Positions 24,097 through 32,801 of a stretch of 64,000 bases of DNA are shown here, one piece after another (position 1 is the first letter of the stretch; the number at the start of each line of letters is the position of its first letter). The notes under the pieces are model-generated. The model was not told the DNA's origin, searched no databases, and saw nothing but the letters and a program-made list of their open reading frames with translations. The position numbers and the translations under genes are program-made. Source of the DNA: Lysinibacillus agricola (lineage in GTDB: Bacteria; Bacillota; Bacilli; Bacillales_A; Planococcaceae); assembly GCF_016638705.1 (NCBI RefSeq), contig NZ_CP067341.1, positions 3,165,501 to 3,229,500 on the forward strand, written 5' to 3'.

Positions 24097-24624
24097 TTAT
24101 TTTTTCAGACTAGAATTTTCTAGTTCTAAAAGCTTTTTCTTCATTTCAAGCCCACCACGATAACCAGTTAAAGTTCCGTTTTTTCCCACTACACGATGAC
24201 AAGGAATAGCTAGTAAAGCTGGATTTGCTCCAATAGCTATACCTACAGCACGAACAGCTGATGGTTTGTTAATATAATTTGCTATATCCGAATAAGTCTT
24301 TGTTTGTCCATATGGAATGTCATTAAGTGCATTCCAAACTGAAAGTTGAAACGGTGTTCCTTTGTAATCAATTGAAAATGTAAATTGTGTTCGTTTCCCT
24401 TCAAGGTATTCTATTATTTCATCTAAATAAGGGTTTAATAATTCTTTATTTTCTACAAGCGTTCGTTTAGGATATTTTTTCTTAACCCAATCACTCAATT
24501 CTTCAAACGATTGGTTTTGTGATCCAACGAATAGAAGATTATTAGAAGTTGCTGCAACATAAATTCTCCATTCTTTTTGTGTAAGTAAAGACCAATAAAT
24601 GTTTTGTTCATTGTTTGTATTCAT
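24097..24624 (-). CDS. ogt: Methylated-DNA--protein-cysteine methyltransferase (Ogt type)
   Basis: 175 aa with the acceptor motif IPCHRVVGKNG near residue 143 (Cys receives the alkyl group from O6-alkylguanine), the helix-turn-helix DNA-binding segment IPYGQTKTYSDIANYINKPSAVRAVG before it, and TGYRGGLEMKKKLLELE after it. The N-terminal ribonuclease-like domain is present. A suicide repair protein. It begins 3 bp after the end of the Ada-type regulator gene, so the two together make the functional equivalent of E. coli Ada, split in two. Confidence 0.95.
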   Translation of the reverse strand: MNTNNEQNIYWSLLTQKEWRIYVAATSNNLLFVGSQNQSFEELSDWVKKKYPKRTLVENKELLNPYLDEIIEYLEGKRTQFTFSIDYKGTPFQLSVWNALNDIPYGQTKTYSDIANYINKPSAVRAVGIAIGANPALLAIPCHRVVGKNGTLTGYRGGLEMKKKLLELENSSLKK

Positions 24625-24627
24625 TTT

Positions 24628-25254
24628 TTATTCCTCCTCTTTATCCATTAATCGATGTAATTTACGATATTGAATAGGTGTATGACCAAACTTATTTTTA
24701 AATAAGGTAATGAAATAAGTAGAATTAGGTATACCTACACATATAGATATATCTGTAATCGATTTATCTGTTTCAATTAAATACTTTCTAGCAGCATTTA
24801 ATCTAACATGTTGTGTATATTCTGTAGGGGTAATTCCCTTAATTTTTTTAAATGTTCGATGCAAATGAAATGGACTCCCATGCGCAATTGCCCCTAATGA
24901 TTCAAGATTTAACTTTTCGGTGAAGTTCTTATCAATGTACTCCGTAACAAGAGTTATCCATTCATTATCAGGTAGGTTTTCATTTGTAGGCTTACAACGT
25001 TTGCAAGGACGAAAATTTCTATTGAGAGCTTGTTCTGCTGTTAGAAAAATACGCACATTTTCTTTTTTTGGTGCACGTGATTTACATGAAGGTTTACAAA
25101 ATATCCCTGTGGTTTCAACTCCATAAAAAAATTTATTATTGTATGTTGCATCATTGTTAATAATTGCTTTCCATCTTTCATCAGTCATTATTTCTACATT
25201 ACTTATATTTTCAAGACGACCTCTTTGAATGTCGGAATTTTTTTTATCCTCCAT
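24628..25254 (-). CDS. adaA: AdaA-type regulator: methylphosphotriester sensor with AraC domain
   Basis: 208 aa. The N-terminal zinc domain has the four cysteines FFYGVETTGIFCKPSC and NFRPCKRC; the first accepts methyl groups from DNA phosphotriesters, turning the protein into an activator. The C-terminal half is an AraC-type double helix-turn-helix (LESLGAIAHGSPFHLHRTFK, ITDISICVGIPNSTYFITLF). It lacks the O6-methylguanine methyltransferase domain, as in Bacillus subtilis AdaA. ATG 25254 follows GAGGTG. It should activate its own operon: oxygenase, adaA, ogt, SPL-type gene and Ada-like gene. Confidence 0.93.
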   Translation of the reverse strand: MEDKKNSDIQRGRLENISNVEIMTDERWKAIINNDATYNNKFFYGVETTGIFCKPSCKSRAPKKENVRIFLTAEQALNRNFRPCKRCKPTNENLPDNEWITLVTEYIDKNFTEKLNLESLGAIAHGSPFHLHRTFKKIKGITPTEYTQHVRLNAARKYLIETDKSITDISICVGIPNSTYFITLFKNKFGHTPIQYRKLHRLMDKEEE

Positions 25255-25302
25255 TATTTTTTCACCTCTTTCTATAGATAACGCCCTTATAAACCTAGAA
25301 AT

Positions 25303-26016
25303 TCATTTGGAATCATGAAAAATAATTCCAAGTCCATATCGTTCTCCTGAAGTTACAGTACTTACCCCGTGGCGAACAGTCGTTTTGTAGTATCCATTTT
25401 TACCTAAAAACGGTCTATTATTAGTAGGGAAAATCAGCGCACAACCCTGTTCCAATGTAACAACATGACCTCGACTTTGAGCACGAGGAATCTGCTCTAC
25501 TAATAAGGATTCACCACCTGTATAATCCTTATCTCTTTGATTTAATACAACTACTACTTGGAATGGGAAAAATACATCTCCATACAAATCCTGATGCAAA
25601 CAATTAAACCCACCTTTTTCATACTTTAAAATTAATGGAGTTGGTCTAAGTTGTTCATGTCGCTCACACTTTTCTAAAAACTCCTGATGTTTAAGTGGAA
25701 ATTCAGCTGGTTTCTTTAAGTATTCTGACCATCTATTTGCTGCATTAGCTAACTCAGGGTAGAAACTTTCTCTTAAAACTTCGATTATTTGAGGTAACGG
25801 ATATGCAAAGTATTTATACTCTCCATTCCCAAAACGATATCTGGACATATTTATCGTTGTTCTATATGGCTCCTTTTCGTTATAAAGCTTGATAAAAAAT
25901 TCACATTCATCTTTTGTTAAAATAGGTGGAAGTATCGCAAATCCATGCTCATCTAACTCGTTATGAATAGATCCCCAATCCAAATTATTGATACGTGTTT
26001 GTATATTTGAAGTCAT
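25303..26016 (-). CDS. 2OG-Fe(II) oxygenase linked to alkylation repair
   Basis: 237 aa from ATG 26016 behind AAGGAGAAG; an upstream start at 26049 has no site. The double-stranded beta-helix motifs are visible: HQDLYGDVFFPFQVVVVLNQ (HxD iron ligands), GGESLLVEQ, distal His in TTVRHGVSTV, and the 2-oxoglutarate-binding Arg in GERYGLGIIFHDSK. This matches the 'Oxygenase-NA' family often found beside ada genes, thought to be an AlkB-like dealkylase, although I know of no direct proof. First gene of the repair operon. Confidence 0.88.
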   Translation of the reverse strand: MTSNIQTRINNLDWGSIHNELDEHGFAILPPILTKDECEFFIKLYNEKEPYRTTINMSRYRFGNGEYKYFAYPLPQIIEVLRESFYPELANAANRWSEYLKKPAEFPLKHQEFLEKCERHEQLRPTPLILKYEKGGFNCLHQDLYGDVFFPFQVVVVLNQRDKDYTGGESLLVEQIPRAQSRGHVVTLEQGCALIFPTNNRPFLGKNGYYKTTVRHGVSTVTSGERYGLGIIFHDSK

Positions 26017-26179
26017 TTGTTCTTCTCCTTGTTGTTTTTTGTACAACAAAGTATAACTGCATGTGAACGAAAAAATAAGTTATTTCTAACGTAATAGCAA
26101 GATATTGAAGTTTTTTTCGTATTACTATGTGTTAATATACCAATCGACATAATTATTTTTAACGAAGAAGGGTACGCAA

Positions 26180-26985
26180 ATGACATTGAACAAAATTGAA
26201 AATGATATATTTATTACGCACCTAGTGATTTTAATTAGAATCAAACTTTGGATATTTAACAAGAGAGAAAAATGAATGTATGTATGAGGTTGACGGTCAT
26301 TCAGTCACAAGAATTATAACTATTGAGGATACTTCGTTTTTGATACAATTACACTTTACTGTAAATAAACTTTTGATTGCCCGAATTCCAAATACAGTAA
26401 AATTTGTTGAGGACTGGCAAATTGATGCAATTACTCAATTTGTTCGTGAGTGGTTTGACCTAGATAATGATTTAACTGCATTTTATGAAATGGCAAAAGT
26501 AGACTCACTTCTTAAAATGCCAGTTGAAAAGTTTAAAAGATTACGAATTATTGGCATCCCAGATTTATTTGAAGCTTTATGTTAGGGTGTTTTAGGTCAA
26601 CAAATATCAATTTACCATTTGCCTATGCATTGAAAAGGGAATTTGTAGAAAAGTTTGGGGATTATATAGAATACGAAGGCAAAATATATTGGAGCTTTCC
26701 ATCTTATAAACTAATTTCAAAGCTAACTCCCGATGATTTATCCGAAATTAAGATGACCATCAAAAAAAGTGAATATATTATTGAAATAGCAAAATTAATG
26801 GATAATAATGAATTGTCTAAAGATCAATTATTATTCATGAACTTAAAAGATGCGGAAAAAAGATGAATGCAAATTAGAGGAATCGGCCCATGACTGCTAA
26901 TTATGTTTGGCTGTTTTCTAAAAGATTGTTGCTATTAAAACAAAAATACACAATAAATCTACAAGATGTGTGGAGAATGAACTCT
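26180..26985 (+). pseudogene. alkA-type 3-methyladenine glycosylase, multiply disrupted
   Basis: Consecutive pieces in shifting frames reconstruct an AlkA-type glycosylase: APSDFN-stop-NQTL; YLTREKNECMYEVDGHSVTR; REWFDLDNDLTAFYEMAKVD; RLRIIGIPDLFEALC-stop-GVLGQQ (TGG to TAG); LPFAYALKREFVEKFG; SEYIIEIAKLMDNNELSKDQ; then MQIRGIGP and, one frame over, TANYVWLFSKR. The helix-hairpin-helix glycine motif (IRGIGPW) and the following aspartate region are broken. At least two nonsense changes and three frameshifts are needed. It lies divergent to the repair operon, where an intact alkA would be expected. Confidence 0.85.
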
Positions 26986-27194
26986 GTCTTTTTGTTTTGA
27001 TATTTCGCAAACCGAATTTTTAACTAAAGCACTCAGTTTAAATATGACTTCTCATAAATTTTTGGATGTTCGTAATAAGTAGTTGATTTTCTTATTTATT
27101 ATTTACTCAAAGTGTTCATTAAAATATGGTTTTGATATTCAATTTATGTTAACCTTAAAGCATAATTACATTAACATAAATTGGATGGTGTAAA

Positions 27195-27383
27195 ATGTCT
27201 CATAGTTTTGGCTTTTATTCACTCATTGTTTCTTCAATTTTGTTTGTCATACTTGTATTTATGAATTTTTTGGGATATTGGACAGCAGATAGATTCCAAC
27301 AAATTTTATATTTCTTTTGTATGGTATCGGCAGTTTTCGCTGCGGGTATTGAAACAGGAAAGAAACTGAAAAACAGAAGCTGA
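27195..27383 (+). CDS. Small two-TM membrane protein, 62 aa
   Basis: MSHSFGFYSLIVSSILFVIL and FFCMVSAVFAAGIETGKKLK show two membrane helices with a basic C-terminus (KKLKNRS). GGATGGTG precedes ATG 27195, and a terminator overlaps its 3' end. No family recognised. It resembles many Bacillus micro-proteins of unknown role. The preceding 27000-27194 is AT-rich with no gene. Confidence 0.6.
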   Translation: MSHSFGFYSLIVSSILFVILVFMNFLGYWTADRFQQILYFFCMVSAVFAAGIETGKKLKNRS

Positions 27384-27398
27384 TTAGAATCGGCTTTT
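27372..27398 (+). terminator. Terminator of the 62-aa membrane protein gene
   Basis: Stem AGCTGAT/ATCGGCT (one G-T pair) followed by TTTTTTA; begins at the last codons of the gene. Confidence 0.65.
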
Positions 27399-27456
27399 TT
27401 ACTGCACATTTCCCTCAAATATTCATTCAACATTGCTATGAAACCACTGAATCTGC

Positions 27457-27729
27457 TTAAAAAGCATCTAAAGAAAGATGCTTTTTGTTTTTTCTTATTG
27501 CTTCAACTGTGAAATAGTTAGATTTTTGACAAGCTGAAATAAGCATTTGCTCTACCCGATTTTCAAATGCAAAGTTTTGATGTAACTCAAGCCAACGATA
27601 CCAGTAAAGGTAACTATCCAAATAATACGTATCAACACCTTGAAATCGTTCCATCCATCCTTTCAAACGGCGATGGAAGTTATTAACGTGTTGTATGTGG
27701 AATATCCCTTTTTTTACTCGTTGAAATAA
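27457..27729 (-). pseudogene. IS1595-type transposase, C-terminal remnant
   Basis: The frame reads [20 protein letters not shown] then [29 protein letters not shown], the conserved C-terminus of IS1595/ISXO2-like DDE transposases (VN-xxH-xxLK-xWMxxFxGV-xxxYLxxYLxWxR). The catalytic aspartates upstream are missing and the open frame is closed by TAA. No terminal inverted repeats are recognisable nearby. Confidence 0.75.
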
Positions 27730-27794
27730 GTTTTAATAAAAACTATATGCAGACATTTTTTTAATAAGCTTCCTACCGATCAGTCTGGACGGAG

Positions 27795-27867
27795 AGTCTC
27801 TTGCCTGTTAAGCTACGTAAAGGTCTACCAGTACTCGGCGTACCGAACGTCTACAAAGGAATCTTTT
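27795..27867. repeat. Dispersed repeat family B, short copy
   Basis: GTCTCTTGCCTGTTAAGCTACG ... CGTACCGAACG..TACAAAGGAATCTTTT; corresponds to the left half of the 17281 copy, without the hairpin. It follows the IS1595 remnant. Confidence 0.7.
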
Positions 27868-27975
27868 AGCAATGTATTCAAAAAAAATAACATACACAGA
27901 AACCTGCAATATGAACGTGTAGTAGACGTGCTATAATCTACCTACCGTTGTAAACAACCAATACACCGAAGCAAA

Positions 27976-28001
27976 TAAAAAGCCCAGCAAATTATGCTAG
28001 G
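27976..28001 (-). terminator. Terminator of the antiporter gene
   Basis: AGCCTAGCA / TTGCTGGGCT stem on the minus strand with T-run (AAAAAG on plus), about 10 bp past the stop. Confidence 0.75.
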
Positions 28002-28011
28002 CTGGCACCCT

Positions 28012-29991
28012 TTATTCTTCCTCTTCAAGTAAAATAACACTTTCCAGATTATTTACAAATCTTCTTAATTCTTTTGCTAATTCATTATTTATATCACCAG
28101 CCTGATACCATTCATTTATAAGATTTCTTTGTGCTTCAATGGCTATTAAAGCTAAGTATTCTTTTTGTTCTTCCTGTTCTGAAGAATCCATTTTATAAGA
28201 TGAATATTGTAAGTGACGATAATAAATTTCCACTTTTTGCACAATATCTAAAGAAAATTCATTCGTTTCTTGAACATGCTTTATAATTGATGATGTCACA
28301 TAATCTTTTAAATCTTTTTTTACATGATTAATTTGTTCTACAACATCGGCTGGTAGTTTGCTCATCTTCCGTTCACGTAAAAAATGGCGTAAACGACGTT
28401 TTAACAAAGTAAACGTTCGGTTATTTAACATATCTTTTCTTTCTTTAAGAATATAGTCAATTTCCTGTTGAATTGATTCATTTAATCCATGCTCAGCCAT
28501 ATATTGCTTCGTATAAATTATTTCTAATTCCATCCCAACTTTTCTAGCTTCCAACATTTGTTGCCTGTACTTTTGAAATGCTTCTTCTGACTGTTTCCGC
28601 TCAATATTCAATAACATTGCGTTATATTGATTCATTAACTTTAGAGCTATAGCAGCATTTTCTTCAACTGTTTCATGTTGAATACTACGAATCGCATGTT
28701 TTAACATTTCTCTTTTTTCATTCATTAAATTTGGCTGTTTGGCTTTATCTTGTTCATTTAATAAAGGTAAAAATATGGTTGCCATTATCAAGGTGAATAA
28801 AATAACACCTGCAGCTAAAAAGATGAGTAATTGACGATTCGGAAATAATTCTCCTTGATTTGTTACTAGAGGTAATGATAATATTCCTACCATCGTGATC
28901 GTACCACGAACGCCAACAAGCGTTGTCACAATATGGTCTTTAATTGTCACTGTTTCTTCGTTCTTAAATATTTTTTTATCTACTATATTAAAGAACATCA
29001 CCCAAGCAAAGCGGATGACTAACACCATCAAGCCAATTCCTAGCACATATAAAATCAGGGTACTATTGCGAATTTCCTCGCTTACTAATATAGAATTTGT
29101 AGCAGATGGTAACATCAACCCTAGCAGAAGGAAAATAACCCCATTCAATGTAAAAGTCACAATTGACCAAACATGTTCTGTAACAACTTGTTCTTGTGCT
29201 ATGAAGTTTTCGGTCTTTTCTTTAACAATTGCCGCAATAATTCCACCTGTTACAACTGTAATTACCCCTGATGCATGAAACACCTCTTCTGCTATCAAAT
29301 ATAAAAGAAAGGGTGTTAGAACTTGTAGCAAGACGTAAAATGTTGAATCCACTATTCCTATACGGCGAAGATGAAGTCGTATCAAAAATATTGCTAATGC
29401 ACCGAAAATACCTATAATTAAACCAACAAAAAACATATAAAGAAAATCACTTGTTGCTGATTTCAATGAAAAATAACCAGTTACAATCGCCGCTACTGAA
29501 TATTTAAACGCGATTAACCCCGATGCATCATTGATTAAAGATTCCCCACGAACTAAATTCATTATACGATCTGGAATATGAACTCGTTTGGCAATACTAT
29601 TTACCGCCACTGGGTCAGTAGGCGATAAAATAGCCATTAAAGCAAAGGCAGCCGCCAAAGGAATCGACGGAATCATCCAGTGCACAAATAGACCACCAAC
29701 GATAGTCGTTAATAATACTAATACAATAGCGTTGCCTAAAATCGGTAATCGCATTTTCCATAATTGTTCACGAGGAAAATGTGCGCCATCATAATATAGT
29801 AACGGTGCAATAAACAATAGCAAAAACCATTCCGCTTCGATTTCAATGGTAAAATCCTTTGCTACTAAAGCAGCTAAAATTCCAACTGCAATCTGAATTA
29901 AAGCAATAGGGATAAAAGAAATATAATGCGCCAAGACATTTGTCACTAATAATAATACAAGTAGTATTATTATCGATATTAAGATCTCCAT
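28012..29991 (-). CDS. CPA1-family Na+(K+)/H+ antiporter
   Basis: 659 aa. The N-terminal ~420 residues contain about 12 membrane helices with the CPA1 ion-binding signature ILSPTDPVAVNSIAKRVHIP and GESLINDASGLIAFKYSV (ND motif), plus AWVMFFNIVDKK and GVRGTITMVGILSLPLV. The remaining ~230 residues are a soluble, charged, helical C-terminal domain typical of the Bacillus NhaK/YvgP subgroup. It should exchange cytosolic Na+ or K+ for protons in pH and salt homeostasis. Single gene with its own terminator. Confidence 0.93.
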   Translation of the reverse strand: MEILISIIILLVLLLVTNVLAHYISFIPIALIQIAVGILAALVAKDFTIEIEAEWFLLLFIAPLLYYDGAHFPREQLWKMRLPILGNAIVLVLLTTIVGGLFVHWMIPSIPLAAAFALMAILSPTDPVAVNSIAKRVHIPDRIMNLVRGESLINDASGLIAFKYSVAAIVTGYFSLKSATSDFLYMFFVGLIIGIFGALAIFLIRLHLRRIGIVDSTFYVLLQVLTPFLLYLIAEEVFHASGVITVVTGGIIAAIVKEKTENFIAQEQVVTEHVWSIVTFTLNGVIFLLLGLMLPSATNSILVSEEIRNSTLILYVLGIGLMVLVIRFAWVMFFNIVDKKIFKNEETVTIKDHIVTTLVGVRGTITMVGILSLPLVTNQGELFPNRQLLIFLAAGVILFTLIMATIFLPLLNEQDKAKQPNLMNEKREMLKHAIRSIQHETVEENAAIALKLMNQYNAMLLNIERKQSEEAFQKYRQQMLEARKVGMELEIIYTKQYMAEHGLNESIQQEIDYILKERKDMLNNRTFTLLKRRLRHFLRERKMSKLPADVVEQINHVKKDLKDYVTSSIIKHVQETNEFSLDIVQKVEIYYRHLQYSSYKMDSSEQEEQKEYLALIAIEAQRNLINEWYQAGDINNELAKELRRFVNNLESVILLEEEE

Positions 29992-30117
29992 GTACGGCCT
30001 CCTTTTTCTAAGAAATATGTCCCCAGTTTTTCTAGGTCAACCAAATTATATTTTACTAATCCCTCCTAATTGTAAATAAATAAGGTTTTGCTGTTCAATA
30101 AAATATAGTCTTTCACA

Positions 30118-30171
30118 GAAGTGAGCTTCAGGAAGCCCCCTTCTTCAGAGGTGGGAGGAATGAAGTGCTTT
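30118..30171. repeat. IS605/IS1341-type end hairpin (possible TnpB guide-RNA scaffold end)
   Basis: GAGCTTCAGGAAGCCCCCTT followed by CTTCAGAGGTGGGAGGAATGAAG: nested pairings (CTTCA..GAAG..; CCCCCTT..AGGTGGG). This GC-rich stem with GTGGGAGGAATG resembles the right-end hairpin of IS200/IS605 elements, which forms the 3' scaffold of TnpB-associated omega RNAs. It is upstream of, not downstream of, a tnpB remnant on the same strand, so it may be the right end of a previous, lost copy or the left end of this one. Confidence 0.5.
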
Positions 30172-30238
30172 TTTCTTTATAGAACATACGTTTATATTGT
30201 ATATTGTGAATAATCGAAAAATAAAGGGGTGGCGGGTA

Positions 30239-30565
30239 ATGACGAAATGGAAGAAAGATTGTTTTATTATAGAACTCAAGTTACTTATAGATACATGGCA
30301 AAAGGTTATCCTATTAAAACGTTTTGAAATTGCCCGTACACTCTATAATACAACTTTGTCTTATGCAGTAAAACAATATACTTTCATGCAAAAATCAAAA
30401 CACTATCGAAAACAATTACGTTGTTACCAAAAAGCGAAAAAAACGAATGATTCAAAAGAATTGAAGCAGACCGCAAAAGAATTAAATAACATTCGTCAAT
30501 CTTTTGGATTAAGTGAATATCAACTGCATGCCAGAACTATATGCCATTCCTTTAAAAATAATTAA
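30239..30565 (+). pseudogene. tnpB N-terminal remnant (IS200/IS605-type RNA-guided nuclease)
   Basis: From ATG 30239 (GGGGTGGCGGG upstream) the frame reads MTKWKKDCFIIELKLLIDTW, RFEIARTLYNTTLSYAVKQY, KHYRKQLRCYQKAKKTNDSK and FGLSEYQLHA, the N-terminal REC/WED region of TnpB. The family match stops near 30530; the final ten codons belong to the reverse complement of a peptidase gene end. All of the RuvC nuclease domain and zinc finger is gone, so no activity is possible. Confidence 0.85.
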
Positions 30566-31216
30566 TTCTGTATCAACTTCCATATCCCTTAATCCTTGAT
30601 ATAGCTCATATGCATTTGGAGTTGGAACTCTTGCATCCTTTTCGCCATGTTGGATTAAAGTGGGAGTACAGGCTGATTTAATATATGTCATTGGTGACGT
30701 TTTCGTATATATCTCTGGATCATTCCATGGATCATTTCCTAAATACATCCTAATAAAGTAAGGTATATCTGTATTTACATAATGGGTACTCCAATTAGTA
30801 ATTCCACCTCCAACTGAAATAGCTTTAAATCTACTACTAAATGTAGAACAGAAAGCTGATATATATCCCCCGTTGCTCCATCCCATAACCCCTACTCTAT
30901 CTTTATCTGCAATCCCTTTGTCAACTAGTTTATCCACTCCAGATATAACATCATCGTAGTTAGCAATTCCCAATTTTCTATAGATTGCTTTTAAGAATTC
31001 ATTACCATAACCAGAACTTCCCCTGTAGTTTGGTTCTAAAACGATAAAGCCTTTTTCGATAAACTGTTCATGATTCCTATATTTATTGTCTTTCCAGTTA
31101 GCTGTCTTCTTGACAAATGCTACGTTTTTGCCATCATCACTTATGTTTGTACCTGATAAAGTTGGTAATGAAATACTCTCTTCTATACTTAGATATGTTT
31201 TTTCATTCATTCCCAT
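30509..31216 (-). pseudogene. S9-family peptidase, internal deletion and lost C-terminus
   Basis: The first ~47 residues (NEKTYLSIEESISLPTLSGT, SDDGKNVAFVKKTANWKDNK) are the N-terminal strand of an S9 prolyl-oligopeptidase-like enzyme. They join directly to the catalytic-domain start FIEKGFIVLEPNYRGSSGYG; the ~350-residue beta-propeller between is missing. The nucleophile motif GVMGWSNGGYISAF and acid motif LIQHGEKDARVP remain. The catalytic His region after FKGM is replaced by residues encoded by tnpB DNA (AYSSGMQLIFT). Frame preserved throughout, but the triad is incomplete. Confidence 0.82.
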
Positions 31217-31362
31217 TAATAAACCCCCTCGTTAACTCTCTTCCAATATAGCACCTCGTTAGTTCAATAAAATGTATTATACGAATAACGTAAAGGAAAG
31301 AAGATATAATAGTCATCTACATTACTAATTAAGAATTCCCCAATAAAATTCCTTTATTTCGA

Positions 31363-32115
31363 TTATCTCCCACCACTAACATTCATAATTTCTCCGAGGA
31401 TATAATTTGAAGCATCGGAAGAAAGGAAGGCAATTACCTCTGCTATTTCCATAGGTGTTGCAGCCCGTTTTATTGGTACAGATGAAGCCATACGCTCAAG
31501 TCGATTATCGCCAGGAGCAAATTTATCGTGAAAAGGTGTTTCTACCATTCCAGGCGCTACCCCATTCACGATAATTCCATATTCAATTAGCTCTCTGGAC
31601 ATTCCAATCGTCATTGTATTTATCGCCCCTTTAGCAGATGCGTAATGAATACTTTCCCCTGCCCCTCCAATTCGTGCAGCCGCTGAAGATACATTAATAA
31701 TTTTTCCACCTTTTTTTGGAATCATATGTCTTAATACAGCTTGGGAGCATAAGAGAACACTATTTACATTTAATTTGAACGTTTCTTCCCATAGCTCTTC
31801 ACTCATATCCATAAATGTACTTTGACGGATGCCACCACCAGCGTTATTAACTAAAACGTCAATTGTGCCAAATGAAGAAATAGCTTGTTCAACCATTGAG
31901 TTCACTTCTTCTTTATTAATAACATCAGCTTGAATTGCAATGGCGTCTCCATCTTTTTCTTGAATACGTTGGACGGCTTCCATGGCACCCTTCACATTTG
32001 AATTATAATTAATAATTACTTTAGCCCCTCTAGATGCCATTAACTCGGCCGTGGCAAGTCCAATACCTGAGCTTGCGCCTGTAATGAGAATAACCTTTCC
32101 TAATAAGTTATGCAT
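31363..32115 (-). CDS. SDR-family NAD(P)-dependent oxidoreductase
   Basis: 250 aa, classical short-chain dehydrogenase: cofactor motif ITGASSGIGLATAE, NNAGGGIRQST, catalytic Ser in NVSSAAARIGG, YASAKGA active-site Tyr/Lys, and PGMVETPFHDK. It resembles FabG-like 3-oxoacyl reductases and glucose dehydrogenases; the substrate is not readable. ATG 32115 behind GGAAGGAAG. Likely functional although the DNA on both sides is decayed. Confidence 0.92.
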   Translation of the reverse strand: MHNLLGKVILITGASSGIGLATAELMASRGAKVIINYNSNVKGAMEAVQRIQEKDGDAIAIQADVINKEEVNSMVEQAISSFGTIDVLVNNAGGGIRQSTFMDMSEELWEETFKLNVNSVLLCSQAVLRHMIPKKGGKIINVSSAAARIGGAGESIHYASAKGAINTMTIGMSRELIEYGIIVNGVAPGMVETPFHDKFAPGDNRLERMASSVPIKRAATPMEIAEVIAFLSSDASNYILGEIMNVSGGR

Positions 32116-32208
32116 AGCTTCTTCCTTCCTACAAAATGTTTTTAATAGTAATTCGACATTTTACATCGTTAAACCTTTTGAAGAATTTTTTGTATCATAT
32201 AATTTATT

Positions 32209-32345
32209 TCAAGCTTTTCTTGACCAAATGACAACTGGAATAAGGATTAAAGATAATAGACCTCCAGCTAAAGATAATGTTGCATAGCTTGCATTAGCTA
32301 CTACCCTTTGGCCCTGCAACAGCTCCAAGTGTTGTACCATTTTTA
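32209..32345 (-). pseudogene. MFS transporter remnant (second broken copy)
   Basis: Residues VVANASYATLSLAGGLLSLI and LIPVVIWSRKA are identical to the C-terminus of the MFS protein at 46708-47976, and 32209-32305 is almost identical to 46708-46804 at DNA level. Just upstream, another frame reads TTLGAVAGP, matching TTFGAVAGP from the middle of the same protein. So a large internal deletion joined two parts of the gene. Repeat B follows directly. Confidence 0.82.
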
Positions 32346-32372
32346 AAACCCTCTGCTTTGCGAAGTTTAGGC

Positions 32373-32531
32373 TGTCTCTTGCCTGTTGAATTACGTACAA
32401 ATCGCCAGCCTTCGGTGTACCGAACGCCAACAAAGGAATCTTTTTAAATACATAAAAAATCAATGCTATATTCATAATTTTTCTTTCATTGAAAACCTCA
32501 AAAAAAGCTTAGGAATAACTCCTAAGCCTTT
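32373..32531. repeat. Dispersed repeat family B, full-length copy 2
   Basis: Matches 17281-17442 over ~160 bp, including TACCGAACGCCAACAAAG and the GCTTAGGA/TCCTAAGC hairpin near 32504-32528. The rest of 32116-32801 is AT-rich without a gene. Confidence 0.75.
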
Positions 32532-32801
32532 CAATCTTTCTATTATTGTGTAACGCTTGATTTGAAATCGTCTAAAGATGTAAAGTAGGTTATCATCCTT
32601 ATTCCAATCAATAGAGTTAGCTATTTATATCTAATACTATATTTGCTGCCTTATCAGATGCACTTAAACGTAAAGAGGTCTATTAAAAAATTAATATAAC
32701 ATCTACAATTCAAGTTAACGGTAAGATACCATAAAGCAATCGGATAATAAACTCTTTGATATCAAACACATCTTCTTGAACTGCCTAGCAAATTGCAACA
32801 A

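Noticed and set aside
27195..27383. Holin or toxin of a type I system
   Set aside because: Two helices and a terminator are present, but no antisense RNA promoter or SD-sequestering structure could be seen.
32209..32475. 88-aa membrane protein gene
   Set aside because: A chimera of repeat B read in frame with the deleted MFS C-terminus; not a gene.
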